NCBI RefSeq assembly: GCF_003481705.1
Contig: NZ_QULN01000013.1
Location: 1-38,832, forward strand
DNA from: Butyricicoccus sp. OM04-18BH
Lineage (GTDB): Bacteria; Bacillota; Clostridia; Oscillospirales; Butyricicoccaceae
Direction: 5' to 3'
Length of the DNA stretch: 38,832 nt
In this document: positions 24,078-31,491 of the stretch, piece by piece
Layout of the letters: the number at the start of each line of letters is the position of its first letter
Numbering within the stretch: position 1 is the stretch's first letter
Position numbers and translations under genes: made by a program
The notes under the pieces: generated by a model
Databases searched by the model: none
What the model was told of the DNA's origin: nothing
Seen by the model: only the letters and a program-made list of their open reading frames with translations

Positions 24078-24509
24078 TCAGATAATATAGTCATACTCGT
24101 CCGGGTTGGTGTGGATGAGGTCGGCGATCGTGATGTTGTCGAGGTAGTCGTTGATGACCTTGTCCAGACCCTTCCAGAGCGTCAGCGTGCGGCATTCAGA
24201 TGCGTGCTCGCAGGCCTTGGCGCCCGGCTCCAGACAGGCGACCGGCGCCAGCGAGTCCTCGGTCAGCCGCAGGATGCTGCCGACGGTGTATTCCTCGGGC
24301 GAGCGGGTGAGACGGTAACCGCCGCCCTTGCCGCGCAGACCGGTCAGCAGTCTGGCGCGGACGAGCAGCTTGATGATGCTTTCCAGATATTTTTCCGAGA
24401 TGCCCTGCCGCTCTGCGATGAGCTTGAGGGGGGTATAGCCGTCCGTTGGATGCTCCGCAAGGTCGATCATGACGCGCAGCGCATAGCGGCCCTTGGTTGA
24501 GACCAGCAT
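24078..24509 (-). CDS. Rrf2-family regulator with [2Fe-2S]-type cysteines
   Basis: 143 residues. Winged helix-turn-helix with LVSTKGRYALRVMIDLAEH, AERQGISEKYLESIIKLLVR and GLRGKGGGYRLTR. Three cysteines (92, 100, 106; spacing C-x7-C-x5-C) match the IscR-type Fe-S ligand cluster and are not found in the cluster-less CymR. The gene is divergent from cysK with a 253-bp spacer. That spacer is rich in CCTA/TAGG half-sites overlapping both promoters. It probably senses Fe-S or cysteine status and controls cysK and itself. Ribosome site GGAGGAAAAG. Confidence 0.88.
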   Translation of the reverse strand: MLVSTKGRYALRVMIDLAEHPTDGYTPLKLIAERQGISEKYLESIIKLLVRARLLTGLRGKGGGYRLTRSPEEYTVGSILRLTEDSLAPVACLEPGAKACEHASECRTLTLWKGLDKVINDYLDNITIADLIHTNPDEYDYII

Positions 24510-24540
24510 ACTTTCTTTTCCTCCTTCATTCGATAAACCT

Positions 24541-24570
24541 ATTATACGACACGGGAAATAGGAAAATCAA
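24541..24570 (-). promoter_or_regulatory. Promoter of the rrf2 gene
   Basis: Minus strand TTGATT (24570-24565), 18 bp, TATAAT (24546-24541). Confidence 0.75.
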
Positions 24571-24589
24571 CGAAAAAGTTTTCCTAAAA

Positions 24590-24606
24590 CCTATTGACAA
24601 TATAGG
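24590..24606. promoter_or_regulatory. Candidate Rrf2 operator on the cysK -35 box
   Basis: Inverted repeat CCTAT-N7-ATAGG centred on the cysK -35 element. Further CCTA or TAGG half-sites occur near 24538, 24560, 24583, 24612 and 24632, covering both divergent promoters. Confidence 0.55.
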
Positions 24607-24622
24607 AATAGTAGGATATAAT
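24594..24622 (+). promoter_or_regulatory. Promoter of cysK
   Basis: A perfect consensus: TTGACA (24594-24599), 17 bp, TATAAT (24617-24622). Confidence 0.92.
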
Positions 24623-24655
24623 TCAGATAAACCTACAGGAAAGGTTGGTATAAAA

Positions 24656-24694
24656 ATGCGATACCAGATGACGTTCCGATGTCCGCGATGTTGA
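24656..24694 (+). CDS. Possible Cys-containing leader peptide of cysK
   Basis: A 12-codon frame, [12 protein letters not shown], ending in two cysteine codons within the last four. It lies in the 140-nt leader between the cysK promoter and gene; AGGAAAGG stands 11 bases before the ATG. Cysteine-dependent ribosome stalling would fit, but I see no terminator hairpin between it and cysK, so any effect would be translational or Rho-linked. It may be chance. Confidence 0.35.
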   Translation: MRYQMTFRCPRC

Positions 24695-24762
24695 CCATGG
24701 CAGACACGGAACACAGTTTATCATATAAAAATAACAACGAGATATATCAGGAGGAAATTATC

Positions 24763-25695
24763 ATGAGCAGGATTTACACATCCGCAGACCAGCTGATCGG
24801 CCACACTCCGCTTCTGGAGCTGGTGCATATCGAGAAGGAGGAGAACCTCGAAGCAAAGGTTCTGGCGAAGCTCGAGTACTTCAATCCGGCCGGCAGTGTC
24901 AAGGACCGCATCGCAAAGGCAATGATCGACGACGCAGAGGCAAAGGGCCTGCTCAAGCCGGGCTCGGTCATCATCGAGCCGACCTCCGGCAACACCGGCA
25001 TCGGTCTGGCGAGCGTTGCAGCCGCACGCGGCTACCGCATCATCATCGTAATGCCGGAGACCATGAGCGTGGAGCGCCGCCAGCTGATGAAGGCTTACGG
25101 TGCAGAGCTTGTACTGACCGAGGGCGCAAAGGGCATGAAAGGCGCGATCGCGAAGGCGGACGAGCTTGCAAAGGAGCTGCCGAACAGCTTTATCCCGGGT
25201 CAGTTCGTAAACCCGGCAAATCCGGCCGTACACAAGGCGACCACCGGCCCGGAGATCTGGGAGGATACCGACGGCAAGGTTGATATCTTTGTTGCGGGCG
25301 TAGGCACCGGCGGCACGGTTACCGGCACCGGCGAGTATCTCAAGAGCCGGAATCCGAACGTCAAGGTTGTTGCCGTCGAGCCGGCAAGCTCTCCGGTGCT
25401 TAGCCAGGGCCATGCGGGCGCGCATAAGATCCAGGGCATCGGCGCAGGCTTTGTTCCGGACGTTCTGGACACCAAAATCTACGACGAGATTATCACCGTG
25501 GAGAATGATGATGCCTTTGCGACCGGCAGGCTGATCGGCAAGCACGAGGGCGTTCTGGTCGGCATTTCCTCCGGTGCGGCTGTCTGGGCTGCGATCGAGC
25601 TTGCAAAGCGTCCGGAGAACAAGGGCAAGACCATCGTAGCGCTGCTGCCGGATACCGGCGACCGCTACCTGTCCACGCCGCTGTTCGCCGACTGA
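24763..25695 (+). CDS. cysK: Cysteine synthase A (O-acetylserine sulfhydrylase)
   Basis: 310 residues, normal length. The PLP lysine lies in [10 protein letters not shown] (Lys47), the substrate loop is [10 protein letters not shown] (72-81), the phosphate-binding loop is [15 protein letters not shown], and the C-terminal serine site is VGISSGAA. It makes cysteine from O-acetylserine and sulfide in the cytoplasm. The start at 24763 follows CAGGAGG; the frame is open further upstream to 24679 but those residues are not family-like. Regulated by the divergent Rrf2 protein (inferred from operator-like repeats). Confidence 0.95.
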   Translation: MSRIYTSADQLIGHTPLLELVHIEKEENLEAKVLAKLEYFNPAGSVKDRIAKAMIDDAEAKGLLKPGSVIIEPTSGNTGIGLASVAAARGYRIIIVMPETMSVERRQLMKAYGAELVLTEGAKGMKGAIAKADELAKELPNSFIPGQFVNPANPAVHKATTGPEIWEDTDGKVDIFVAGVGTGGTVTGTGEYLKSRNPNVKVVAVEPASSPVLSQGHAGAHKIQGIGAGFVPDVLDTKIYDEIITVENDDAFATGRLIGKHEGVLVGISSGAAVWAAIELAKRPENKGKTIVALLPDTGDRYLSTPLFAD

Positions 25696-25741
25696 TTGCA
25701 GCATACCCATTTCAAAGCTGCAAATGTATTTTATAGCCTTA

Positions 25742-25766
25742 GGGAGACCTGTGTGGTCTCCCTTTT
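25742..25766 (+). terminator. Terminator after cysK
   Basis: GGGAGACC (25742-25749) pairs with GGTCTCCC (25755-25762), then TTTT. Confidence 0.85.
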
Positions 25767-25797
25767 GCATAAACAGACGAGTAAGGAGAAGGTAGTT

Positions 25798-25908
25798 ATG
25801 ATACCGACCCCGGAACGGGCATGGGAGCTGCTGTGCGAATATAACGAGGGTGATTTTCACAGAAAGCACGGACGCATCGTGGGCGATGCGAGCGAGCGAT
25901 GCTGTTGA
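25798..25908 (+). pseudogene. N-terminal remnant of an HDIG-type hydrolase
   Basis: A 36-codon frame starting MIPTPERAWELLCEYN and running to FHRKHGRIVG, the usual beginning of small clostridial HD-domain (HDIG) phosphohydrolases, then an unrelated tail DASERCC and stop. A proper AAGGAG ribosome site precedes it. The metal-binding HD residues are missing, so it is inactive. 25909-25999 shows nothing further. Confidence 0.6.
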
Positions 25909-25999
25909 TTGAAAACAGGCGAAACTGCCGATAAAACGGCGGACGAAGCGCGGATAATTGGATAAGATGACGGAATTTGCAATTCATACAATTCCGATA

Positions 26000-26028
26000 T
26001 TGACACTAGGGAATGAGAGTGCTATTAT
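26000..26028 (+). promoter_or_regulatory. Promoter of the met operon
   Basis: TTGACA (26000-26005), 17 bp, TATTAT (26023-26028). Confidence 0.85.
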
Positions 26029-26072
26029 ATAACCAACAAAAACAGTAGGTTAACGGAAAGGAGCAGAAAAGC

Positions 26073-26186
26073 ATGTTTATTCTGAACGAACGAATGTCGG
26101 GCTGCATGTGTATGTCTATGCCGCAGTATGCTCATCTGCTGTCTGCCCGATCGGATACGGGAACGGACGGACGCGGTCTTATCTGA
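26073..26186 (+). CDS. Met/Cys-codon leader peptide of metNI
   Basis: A 37-codon frame with an AAAGGAG ribosome site 8-9 bases before its ATG, placed between the met promoter and a strong terminator upstream of metN. Residues 8-17 read MSGCMCMSMP, so four Met and two Cys codons lie within nine codons. This is the design of amino-acid-codon attenuation: stalling at scarce Met/Cys would free a downstream antiterminator and let metN be transcribed. No SAM-riboswitch or T-box sequence is seen. The antiterminator pairing was not resolved by hand. Confidence 0.65.
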   Translation: MFILNERMSGCMCMSMPQYAHLLSARSDTGTDGRGLI

Positions 26187-26220
26187 CGCCGCGCACTGTT
26201 CCGGATCATGGATCGTCCTG

Positions 26221-26251
26221 AAGCGGGGAGCTGTGGGCTCTCCGCTTTTTT
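26221..26251 (+). terminator. Attenuator terminator upstream of metN
   Basis: AAGCGGGGAGC (26221-26231) pairs with GCTCTCCGCTT (26237-26247), one G-U, followed by a T6 run (26246-26251). It sits 35 bases after the leader-peptide stop and 21 before the metN start. Confidence 0.85.
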
Positions 26252-26272
26252 GTGTAACAGGGAGGAATTGTT

Positions 26273-27319
26273 TTGATAGAACTGACACATATCTCCAAAA
26301 ATTTCGCCTCCGGCGGACGCACGGTGCACGCCGTGCAGGACGTCAGCCTTTCGATCGGCAAGGGCGAGATCTTCGGCATCATCGGCTTTTCCGGCGCCGG
26401 CAAATCCACGCTCGTGCGATGCATCAATCTGCTCGAGCGGCCAACTTCCGGCTCGGTCACGGTGGACGGAAAAGAAATGACCGCGCTCTCTGCGAGGGAG
26501 CTGCGGCAGGCGCGCAAAAAGATCGGCATGATCTTTCAGCACTTCAATCTGATGCCGTCGCGCACCGTGTTCGGAAATGTCGCGTATCCGCTGCGCGGCA
26601 GCGGCCTTTCCGGAGAGCAGATCGCGGACAAGGTGCACAGGCTGCTCGAGCTGGTCGGCATCGGAGACAAGGCGGAGGCGTACCCGAAGCAGCTCTCCGG
26701 CGGACAGAAGCAGCGCGTTGCCATCGCGCGGGCGCTCGCAAACGACCCGAATGTGCTGCTGTGCGACGAGGCGACCTCGGCGCTCGACCCCCAGACCACC
26801 AAGGCGATCCTGCGGCTGCTGAAGAACCTGAACGAGAAGCTCGGCATCACGGTCGTCATCATCACGCACGAGATGGCTGTGGTCAAGGAGATCTGCGACC
26901 GCGTAGCGGTCATGGAGCACGGCAGGGTCGTCGAGCAGGGCGAGGTATTCAATGTGTTCGCAGATCCACGGCAGGAGATCACCCGGAGCTTCATCCACAC
27001 GACGTCCAATCTCCGCAAGATCGAGGAACTCATCGAGGAGGACTCTCCGGTGGTGCAGCTGAAGCCGGGCGAGCTCATCGTGCGCCTGAGCTACATTCAG
27101 CGCAACGTTTCCGAGCCGCTGATCTCGACGGTATCGCGTAAATTCGATATTACGCTCAACATTATCTTTTCCGATATTGCCATCGTGCAGAATGCGCCGA
27201 TCGGCGGCACGGTCGCCATCATCAGCGGCGAGCGCGCGCAGATCACGCAGGCAATCGCATATCTCATTGAGAAAAACGTAGGTGTGGAGGTGATCCGTGA
27301 TGCAAGAATTTCTGAATAA
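26273..27319 (+). CDS. metN: Methionine ABC transporter ATP-binding protein MetN
   Basis: 348 residues from a TTG start preceded by GGGAGGAA. ABC ATPase: Walker A GFSGAGKST (38-46), Q-loop FQHFNLM, signature QLSGGQKQRVA, Walker B NVLLCDEATSALDP and H-loop ITHE. The C-terminal about 90 residues form the NIL/ACT-like domain that in MetN binds methionine and shuts down transport. Partner of MetI; the pair imports methionine (often D- and L-). The leader peptide and terminator upstream probably set expression. Confidence 0.95.
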   Translation: MIELTHISKNFASGGRTVHAVQDVSLSIGKGEIFGIIGFSGAGKSTLVRCINLLERPTSGSVTVDGKEMTALSARELRQARKKIGMIFQHFNLMPSRTVFGNVAYPLRGSGLSGEQIADKVHRLLELVGIGDKAEAYPKQLSGGQKQRVAIARALANDPNVLLCDEATSALDPQTTKAILRLLKNLNEKLGITVVIITHEMAVVKEICDRVAVMEHGRVVEQGEVFNVFADPRQEITRSFIHTTSNLRKIEELIEEDSPVVQLKPGELIVRLSYIQRNVSEPLISTVSRKFDITLNIIFSDIAIVQNAPIGGTVAIISGERAQITQAIAYLIEKNVGVEVIRDARISE

Positions 27320-27980
27320 CATCATTCCGAACGTCATGGCAAAGCTGCCGGACTTCTATGCGGCGATCGGCGATACGCTGCTCATGGTGGTCTGGTCGGG
27401 GGCGATCTCGTTCGTGCTCGGTCTGGCGCTCGGCGTGCTGCTCACGGTCACAAAGCCGGGCGGCATTCTGGAAAACAAGGTCGTCTACCAGATCGTCGAC
27501 AAGCTGGTCAGCCTGTTCCGCTCCATCCCGTTCATCATCCTGCTGACGTGGGTCATGCCGTTCTCCCGCGTCATCATGGGTACGGCGCTGTATGTACGCG
27601 GCGCGATCGTTCCTCTGGTGTTCGGCGCGGTGCCGTTCTTCACCCGACAGGTCGAGGGCGCGCTCGCGGAGCTGGACGGCGGCCTGATCGAGGCGGCGCT
27701 CTCCATGGGCTCGACGCCGCTTGAGATCATCTTCCGCGTCTACCTCAAGGAAAGCGTCGCGGCGATCGCACGCGGCACGACTATCACGGCCATCAGCCTG
27801 CTCAACCTCACCGCGATGGCAGGCGTTGTCGGCGCGGGCGGTCTGGGCGATTTCGCCATCCGCTACGGCCACGACCGCAACATGGTCGACATCACCAACG
27901 TCACGGTGCTGGTCCTGGTCATTATCGTTTGCATTATGGAGTTCGTTGGCGGCCAGGTCGTCAGGAAGAACACGCATTAA
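27300..27980 (+). CDS. metI: Methionine ABC transporter permease MetI
   Basis: 226 residues, five or so membrane helices. The EAA-loop that contacts MetN is EAALSMGSTPLEIIFRVYLK. Family blocks are SIPFIILLTWVMPFSRVIMG near the middle and TAMAGVVGAGGLGDFAIRYG towards the end. The ATG at 27300 lies within the end of metN (20-base overlap) after GGAGGTG, showing translational coupling. Confidence 0.95.
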   Translation: MQEFLNNIIPNVMAKLPDFYAAIGDTLLMVVWSGAISFVLGLALGVLLTVTKPGGILENKVVYQIVDKLVSLFRSIPFIILLTWVMPFSRVIMGTALYVRGAIVPLVFGAVPFFTRQVEGALAELDGGLIEAALSMGSTPLEIIFRVYLKESVAAIARGTTITAISLLNLTAMAGVVGAGGLGDFAIRYGHDRNMVDITNVTVLVLVIIVCIMEFVGGQVVRKNTH

Positions 27981-27992
27981 GGAGAGTCTGAC

Positions 27993-28946
27993 ATGAGTAT
28001 TTCCAATCGTAAAGTTGTTATCGTGGGCGCAGGCCACGTCGGCTCCCACGTCGGCTACGCGCTGATCTCGCAGAGCCTCGCAGACGAGATCGTCTACATC
28101 GACTCCGACCGCGCAAAGGCTGTCGCACAGGCGCTCGATCTGACCGACGCGACCAACTATCTGCCGGTCCGCACAAAAGTCACCGCCGGTGATTACAGCG
28201 ATGCCGCCGATGCGCAGATCATGATCATCGCGGCAGGTCCGCTGCCGAGCGGCAACCAGACCCGCATGGATACGCTGGGGCAGACCATCGAGATCCTGAA
28301 GGAAGTCACCGCGTCCATCAAAAAATCCGGCTTTGACGGTATTATCGTCAATATCTCCAATCCGGCGGACGTTATCACGCATTATATCCAGCACATGCTG
28401 AACTGGGCGCCGGAGCGTATCTTCTCCACGAGCACCACGCTCGACTCCGCAAGACTGCGCCGCGCGATCGCGCAGGAGACCGGCATCGACCAGAAATCCA
28501 TCACAGCCTACGCGCTCGGCGAGCACGGCGAGAGCCAGATGGTCGCGTGGTCGGCCGTCACCATCGCCGGCAAGCCGCTCAGCCAGTGGCGCGACGAGTA
28601 CCCGGACACGTTCGGAAAGCTCGACCTCGATGCCCTCGCCGATGCGGGCCGCGAGGGCGGCTGGACCATCCTGCGCGGCAAGGGCTGCACCGAGTTCGGC
28701 ATCGGCGCGTCTGCGGCGGAGGTCGTCCGCGCCATCTTCTACAACGAGAACCGCGTCCTTTCGGTCTCTGTCCTGCTGGACGGTCAGTACGGTCAGCACG
28801 ATGTCTATGCGAGTGTCCCGGCGATCGTGGGTCGCGACGGCATCGCGCACATCATCGAGCTGCATCTCACCCCGGAGGAGCAGGAGAAGTTCGACGTCTC
28901 CTGCCGGACCATGAGCGCCAATTATCAGCTTTCGCTCACCCTGTAA
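27993..28946 (+). CDS. L-2-hydroxyacid dehydrogenase (LDH/HicDH-like)
   Basis: 317 residues of the lactate/malate dehydrogenase family. NAD site VVIVGAGHVGSHV (9-21) with acidic residue in IVYIDSD; catalytic-loop Arg in GNQTRMDTLGQ; NISNPADVITH; STSTTLDSARLRR; and catalytic His in GEHGESQMVAWS. The last motif resembles L-2-hydroxyisocaproate dehydrogenase (GEHGNSQFVAWS) more than true lactate dehydrogenase, so a bulky 2-keto acid is the likely substrate. It lies 12 bases after metI in the met operon, with an aminotransferase further down. Reduction of the keto acid of methionine or a branched-chain amino acid is inferred. GGAGAG precedes the ATG. Confidence 0.85.
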   Translation: MSISNRKVVIVGAGHVGSHVGYALISQSLADEIVYIDSDRAKAVAQALDLTDATNYLPVRTKVTAGDYSDAADAQIMIIAAGPLPSGNQTRMDTLGQTIEILKEVTASIKKSGFDGIIVNISNPADVITHYIQHMLNWAPERIFSTSTTLDSARLRRAIAQETGIDQKSITAYALGEHGESQMVAWSAVTIAGKPLSQWRDEYPDTFGKLDLDALADAGREGGWTILRGKGCTEFGIGASAAEVVRAIFYNENRVLSVSVLLDGQYGQHDVYASVPAIVGRDGIAHIIELHLTPEEQEKFDVSCRTMSANYQLSLTL

Positions 28947-28951
28947 AAGAC

Positions 28952-29165
28952 CTGTCGCGAAACTACAGTTTCGCCGACAAGAGGAACGGATCGTAGACCG
29001 TTCCAAAGTCGTCCGAAAGTTCCTATACAGAAACTTTCTCCCTCCTAAAGTATAAAAACGGTGATACATGCTCCCCGTTTGCTCTCATTAAAACACTTTA
29101 AGGATAGAGGCCTACGGGCTATGAATTTGCTTTGCAAATTCTATTTCATGCGTGCTGCCGCACGG
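28952..29165 (+). repeat. Multi-hairpin intergenic repeat, copy 2
   Basis: Same element as 11455-11640. Stems are TGTCG/CGACA with variable CGAAAC/GTTTCG, GGAACGG/CCGTTCC, GAAAGTT/AACTTTC, a stem ACGG/CCGT with loop TGATACATGCTC, GAATTTGC/GCAAATTC, and GTGC-TGCC-GCAC. Compared with copy 1, stems change on both arms and loops stay alike. About 40 nt extra lie between the fourth and fifth hairpins. It separates the dehydrogenase gene from metQ. Confidence 0.75.
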
Positions 29166-29234
29166 AAGCCAAGCATTTTGGCGGTTTTCAATATGTCAAA
29201 TTAAAAAATATATCATAAGATGGAGGAGATCCCA

Positions 29235-30122
29235 ATGAAGCTCAAAAGAATTATCGCACTTTCCCTGTCCGCCGCAGGTCTCGCGCTCGCTCTGACCGCA
29301 TGCGGCTCTTCGAGCAGCGCTTCCGATGATGCCGCACAGGCATCCGGCAGCAGCGACGCACAGACCACCGTAAAGCTCGGCGTTGTCGGCGCGATCTACG
29401 AGGATATCTGGGCACCGGCGAAGGAGAAGCTCGCGGACGAGGGCATCGACCTCGAGTTCGTACAGTTCTCCGATTATGTAACCCCGAACAATGCCCTCGC
29501 CAACGGCGAGATCGACCTCAACGCCTTCCAGCACCGCATCTATCTCCAGAGCGAGATCGACAGCTACGGCTACGAGATCGAGAACATCGGCAACACCTTC
29601 ATCATTCCGCTCAACCTGTACTCCGACAAGGTGAAGTCGGTCGATGAGCTCAAGGACGGCGATACCGTCGCGATTCCGGACGACGCGACCAACGGCGGCC
29701 GCGCGCTCAAGGTGTTGGAGGCTGCCGGCCTCATCAAGCTCAAGGACGGCGCGGATTTCAACCCGACCGTTGACGACATCGAGACCTATAACAAGCAGAT
29801 CAAGATCGAGGAGCTGAAGGCGAACATCATCCCGTCCACGCTCGCGGACGTGACCGCAGGCGTTGTAAACGGCAACTATGCCCTTGATTTCGGCCTCAAG
29901 ACCGAGGACGCGATCTACAAGGACGACAAGCTGGACATTGAGGAATACTGGAACCTCATCGCAGCGCGTACCGAGGATCTGTCCGATCCGGCTAAGGTCG
30001 AGACCTACAAGAAGGTCGTTGCAGCGTTCCAGTCGGACGAGACCGAGGCGGTATTCAACGATCAGTTCGGCGGCTACTTCATCAAGGCTGGCTGGGATCA
30101 GGACCTGCTCGCTGACAAGTAA
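29235..30122 (+). CDS. metQ: Methionine-binding lipoprotein MetQ
   Basis: 295 residues. Lipoprotein signal with lipobox LALTACGS (lipidated Cys23), an Ala/Ser-rich linker, then the NlpA/MetQ fold: VKLGVVGAIYEDIWAPAKEK, FVQFSDYVTPNNALANGEID, NAFQHRIYLQ, IPDDATNGGRALKVLEAAGL. It captures methionine outside the membrane for MetNI. GGAGGAGA precedes the ATG. Unlike most met operons, metQ is separated from metNI by a dehydrogenase gene and a structured repeat. Confidence 0.95.
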   Translation: MKLKRIIALSLSAAGLALALTACGSSSSASDDAAQASGSSDAQTTVKLGVVGAIYEDIWAPAKEKLADEGIDLEFVQFSDYVTPNNALANGEIDLNAFQHRIYLQSEIDSYGYEIENIGNTFIIPLNLYSDKVKSVDELKDGDTVAIPDDATNGGRALKVLEAAGLIKLKDGADFNPTVDDIETYNKQIKIEELKANIIPSTLADVTAGVVNGNYALDFGLKTEDAIYKDDKLDIEEYWNLIAARTEDLSDPAKVETYKKVVAAFQSDETEAVFNDQFGGYFIKAGWDQDLLADK

Positions 30123-30135
30123 GAAGAGACCATAC

Positions 30136-30160
30136 AGTGCCGCCGTTTCGGCGGCACTTT
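30136..30160 (+). terminator. Hairpin after metQ, weak terminator
   Basis: AGTGCCGCCG/CGGCGGCACT with a TTT loop and only a short TT tail. Partial termination or 3'-end protection of metQ mRNA is likely, with read-through into the aminotransferase. Confidence 0.55.
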
Positions 30161-30179
30161 CCACAGGAAGGAAATGACC

Positions 30180-30308
30180 ATGCAAATCAACAGACAGGCT
30201 CTGCGGAGCATCATCCTGAATGTGTCGCGCATGAACCGCATCAAGACGGCGCTCGACCCGAAACATATCCTGAACGATCAGAAATCTTACATTGTGGGAG
30301 GAAAATAA
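30180..30308 (+). pseudogene. Short chimera ending in a GlcD-type C-terminus
   Basis: A 42-codon frame with an AAGGAA ribosome site. Its second half (MNRIKTALDPKHILNDQK) resembles the extreme C-terminus of FAD-linked oxidases such as GlcD (ALDPKGILNPGK). The first 14 residues (MQINRQALRSIILN) are unrelated and unrecognised. Probably a deletion remnant. It ends directly before the aminotransferase, whose ribosome site overlaps its last codons. Confidence 0.5.
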
Positions 30309-30309
30309 A

Positions 30310-31479
30310 ATGCAGAGCTTATCCGAACGCACGGCCGGCTTCACCGACTCGGTCATCCGCCGCATGACGCGCGTTTCCATGCAGTACGGCGCGGTCAACC
30401 TGTCGCAGGGCTTCCCGGACTTTGAACCGCCGAAGGAGATCCTCGACCGCATGGCGCAGGTCGCCTATGAGGATTTTCATCAGTATTCCATCACCTGGGG
30501 CTCGCAGAACTTCCGCGAGGCGCTCGCCGCCAAGCAGTCGCGCTGTATGGGCCGGAAGATCGACCCGAACACCGAGATCGTCACGACCTGCGGCAGCACT
30601 GAGGCGATGATGGCGGCGATGATGACCGTCACCAATCCGGGCGACAAGGTCATCATTTTCTCCCCGTTCTACGAAAACTACGGCGCGGATACCATTCTGT
30701 CGGGCGCAGAGCCGATCTATGTGCCGCTCGTGCCGCCGGATTTCCATTTCGACCCGGCCCTTCTCGAGGATGCGTTCCGCCAGCACCCCAAGGCGATGAT
30801 CCTGTGCAACCCCTCCAATCCCTGCGGCAAGGTGTTTACGCGCGAGGAGCTGGAATTTATCGCGACGCTCGCGGAAAAGTACGATACCTATGTCATCACC
30901 GACGAGGTCTACGAGCACATCGTCTACGCGCCGCACAAGCATACCTACTTCGCGACCCTGTCGGGTATGTGGGAGCGCACGCTGTCGTGCTCGTCGCTGT
31001 CCAAGACCTACTCGATCACCGGCTGGCGCCTCGGCTACATCATCGCGCCGCCGAACATCATCGACCGCGCGAAAAAGGTGCACGATTTCCTGACGGTCGG
31101 CGCGGCGGCGCCGCTTCAGGAGGCCGTTGTCACCGGACTGAAGTTCGGGCCGGGCTACTATGACGACCTGCTCGCCAAGTACACCCATAAAAAGGAGCTG
31201 TTCCTCAAAGGTCTGGACGAGCTGAACATCACGCACACCGACCCGGAGGGCGCGTATTATGTGCTGCTCGACATTTCCGAGTTCGGCTACGAGAGCGATC
31301 TCGAATTCTGCGAGGATCTGGCGCATTATGCCGGCGTAGGCGCGGTCCCGGGCTCGAGCTTTTTCCGCGAGCCGGTCAACCACCTCATCCGCCTGCATTT
31401 CGCGAAGAAGGACGAGACGCTGCTCGAGGCGCTGAACCGTCTGGAGGGTCTGCGCACGAAGATCAAGCCGAAAAAGTAA
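30310..31479 (+). CDS. PLP-dependent class I/II aminotransferase
   Basis: 389 residues, fold-type I aminotransferase of the subgroup including kynurenine and methionine transaminases. Blocks are NLSQGFPDFEPPKEILDRM, YSITWGSQNFREALAAK, CNPSNPCGKV, ITDEVYEHIVY (Asp and Tyr of the PLP site), the PLP lysine in SLSKTYSITGWRLGY, and substrate Arg in HLIRLHF. The start at 30310 follows GGGAGGAAAA. Context (metNIQ, 2-hydroxyacid dehydrogenase) suggests it moves the amino group of methionine or a branched-chain/aromatic amino acid to give the keto acid reduced by the dehydrogenase. Specificity is not readable from sequence. Confidence 0.88.
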   Translation: MQSLSERTAGFTDSVIRRMTRVSMQYGAVNLSQGFPDFEPPKEILDRMAQVAYEDFHQYSITWGSQNFREALAAKQSRCMGRKIDPNTEIVTTCGSTEAMMAAMMTVTNPGDKVIIFSPFYENYGADTILSGAEPIYVPLVPPDFHFDPALLEDAFRQHPKAMILCNPSNPCGKVFTREELEFIATLAEKYDTYVITDEVYEHIVYAPHKHTYFATLSGMWERTLSCSSLSKTYSITGWRLGYIIAPPNIIDRAKKVHDFLTVGAAAPLQEAVVTGLKFGPGYYDDLLAKYTHKKELFLKGLDELNITHTDPEGAYYVLLDISEFGYESDLEFCEDLAHYAGVGAVPGSSFFREPVNHLIRLHFAKKDETLLEALNRLEGLRTKIKPKK

Positions 31480-31491
31480 GGAGGACGTATC

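Noticed and set aside
26029..26272. SAM (S-box) riboswitch or Met T-box before metN
   Set aside because: Neither the S-box core nor the T-box motif is present; the leader-peptide layout explains the region better.
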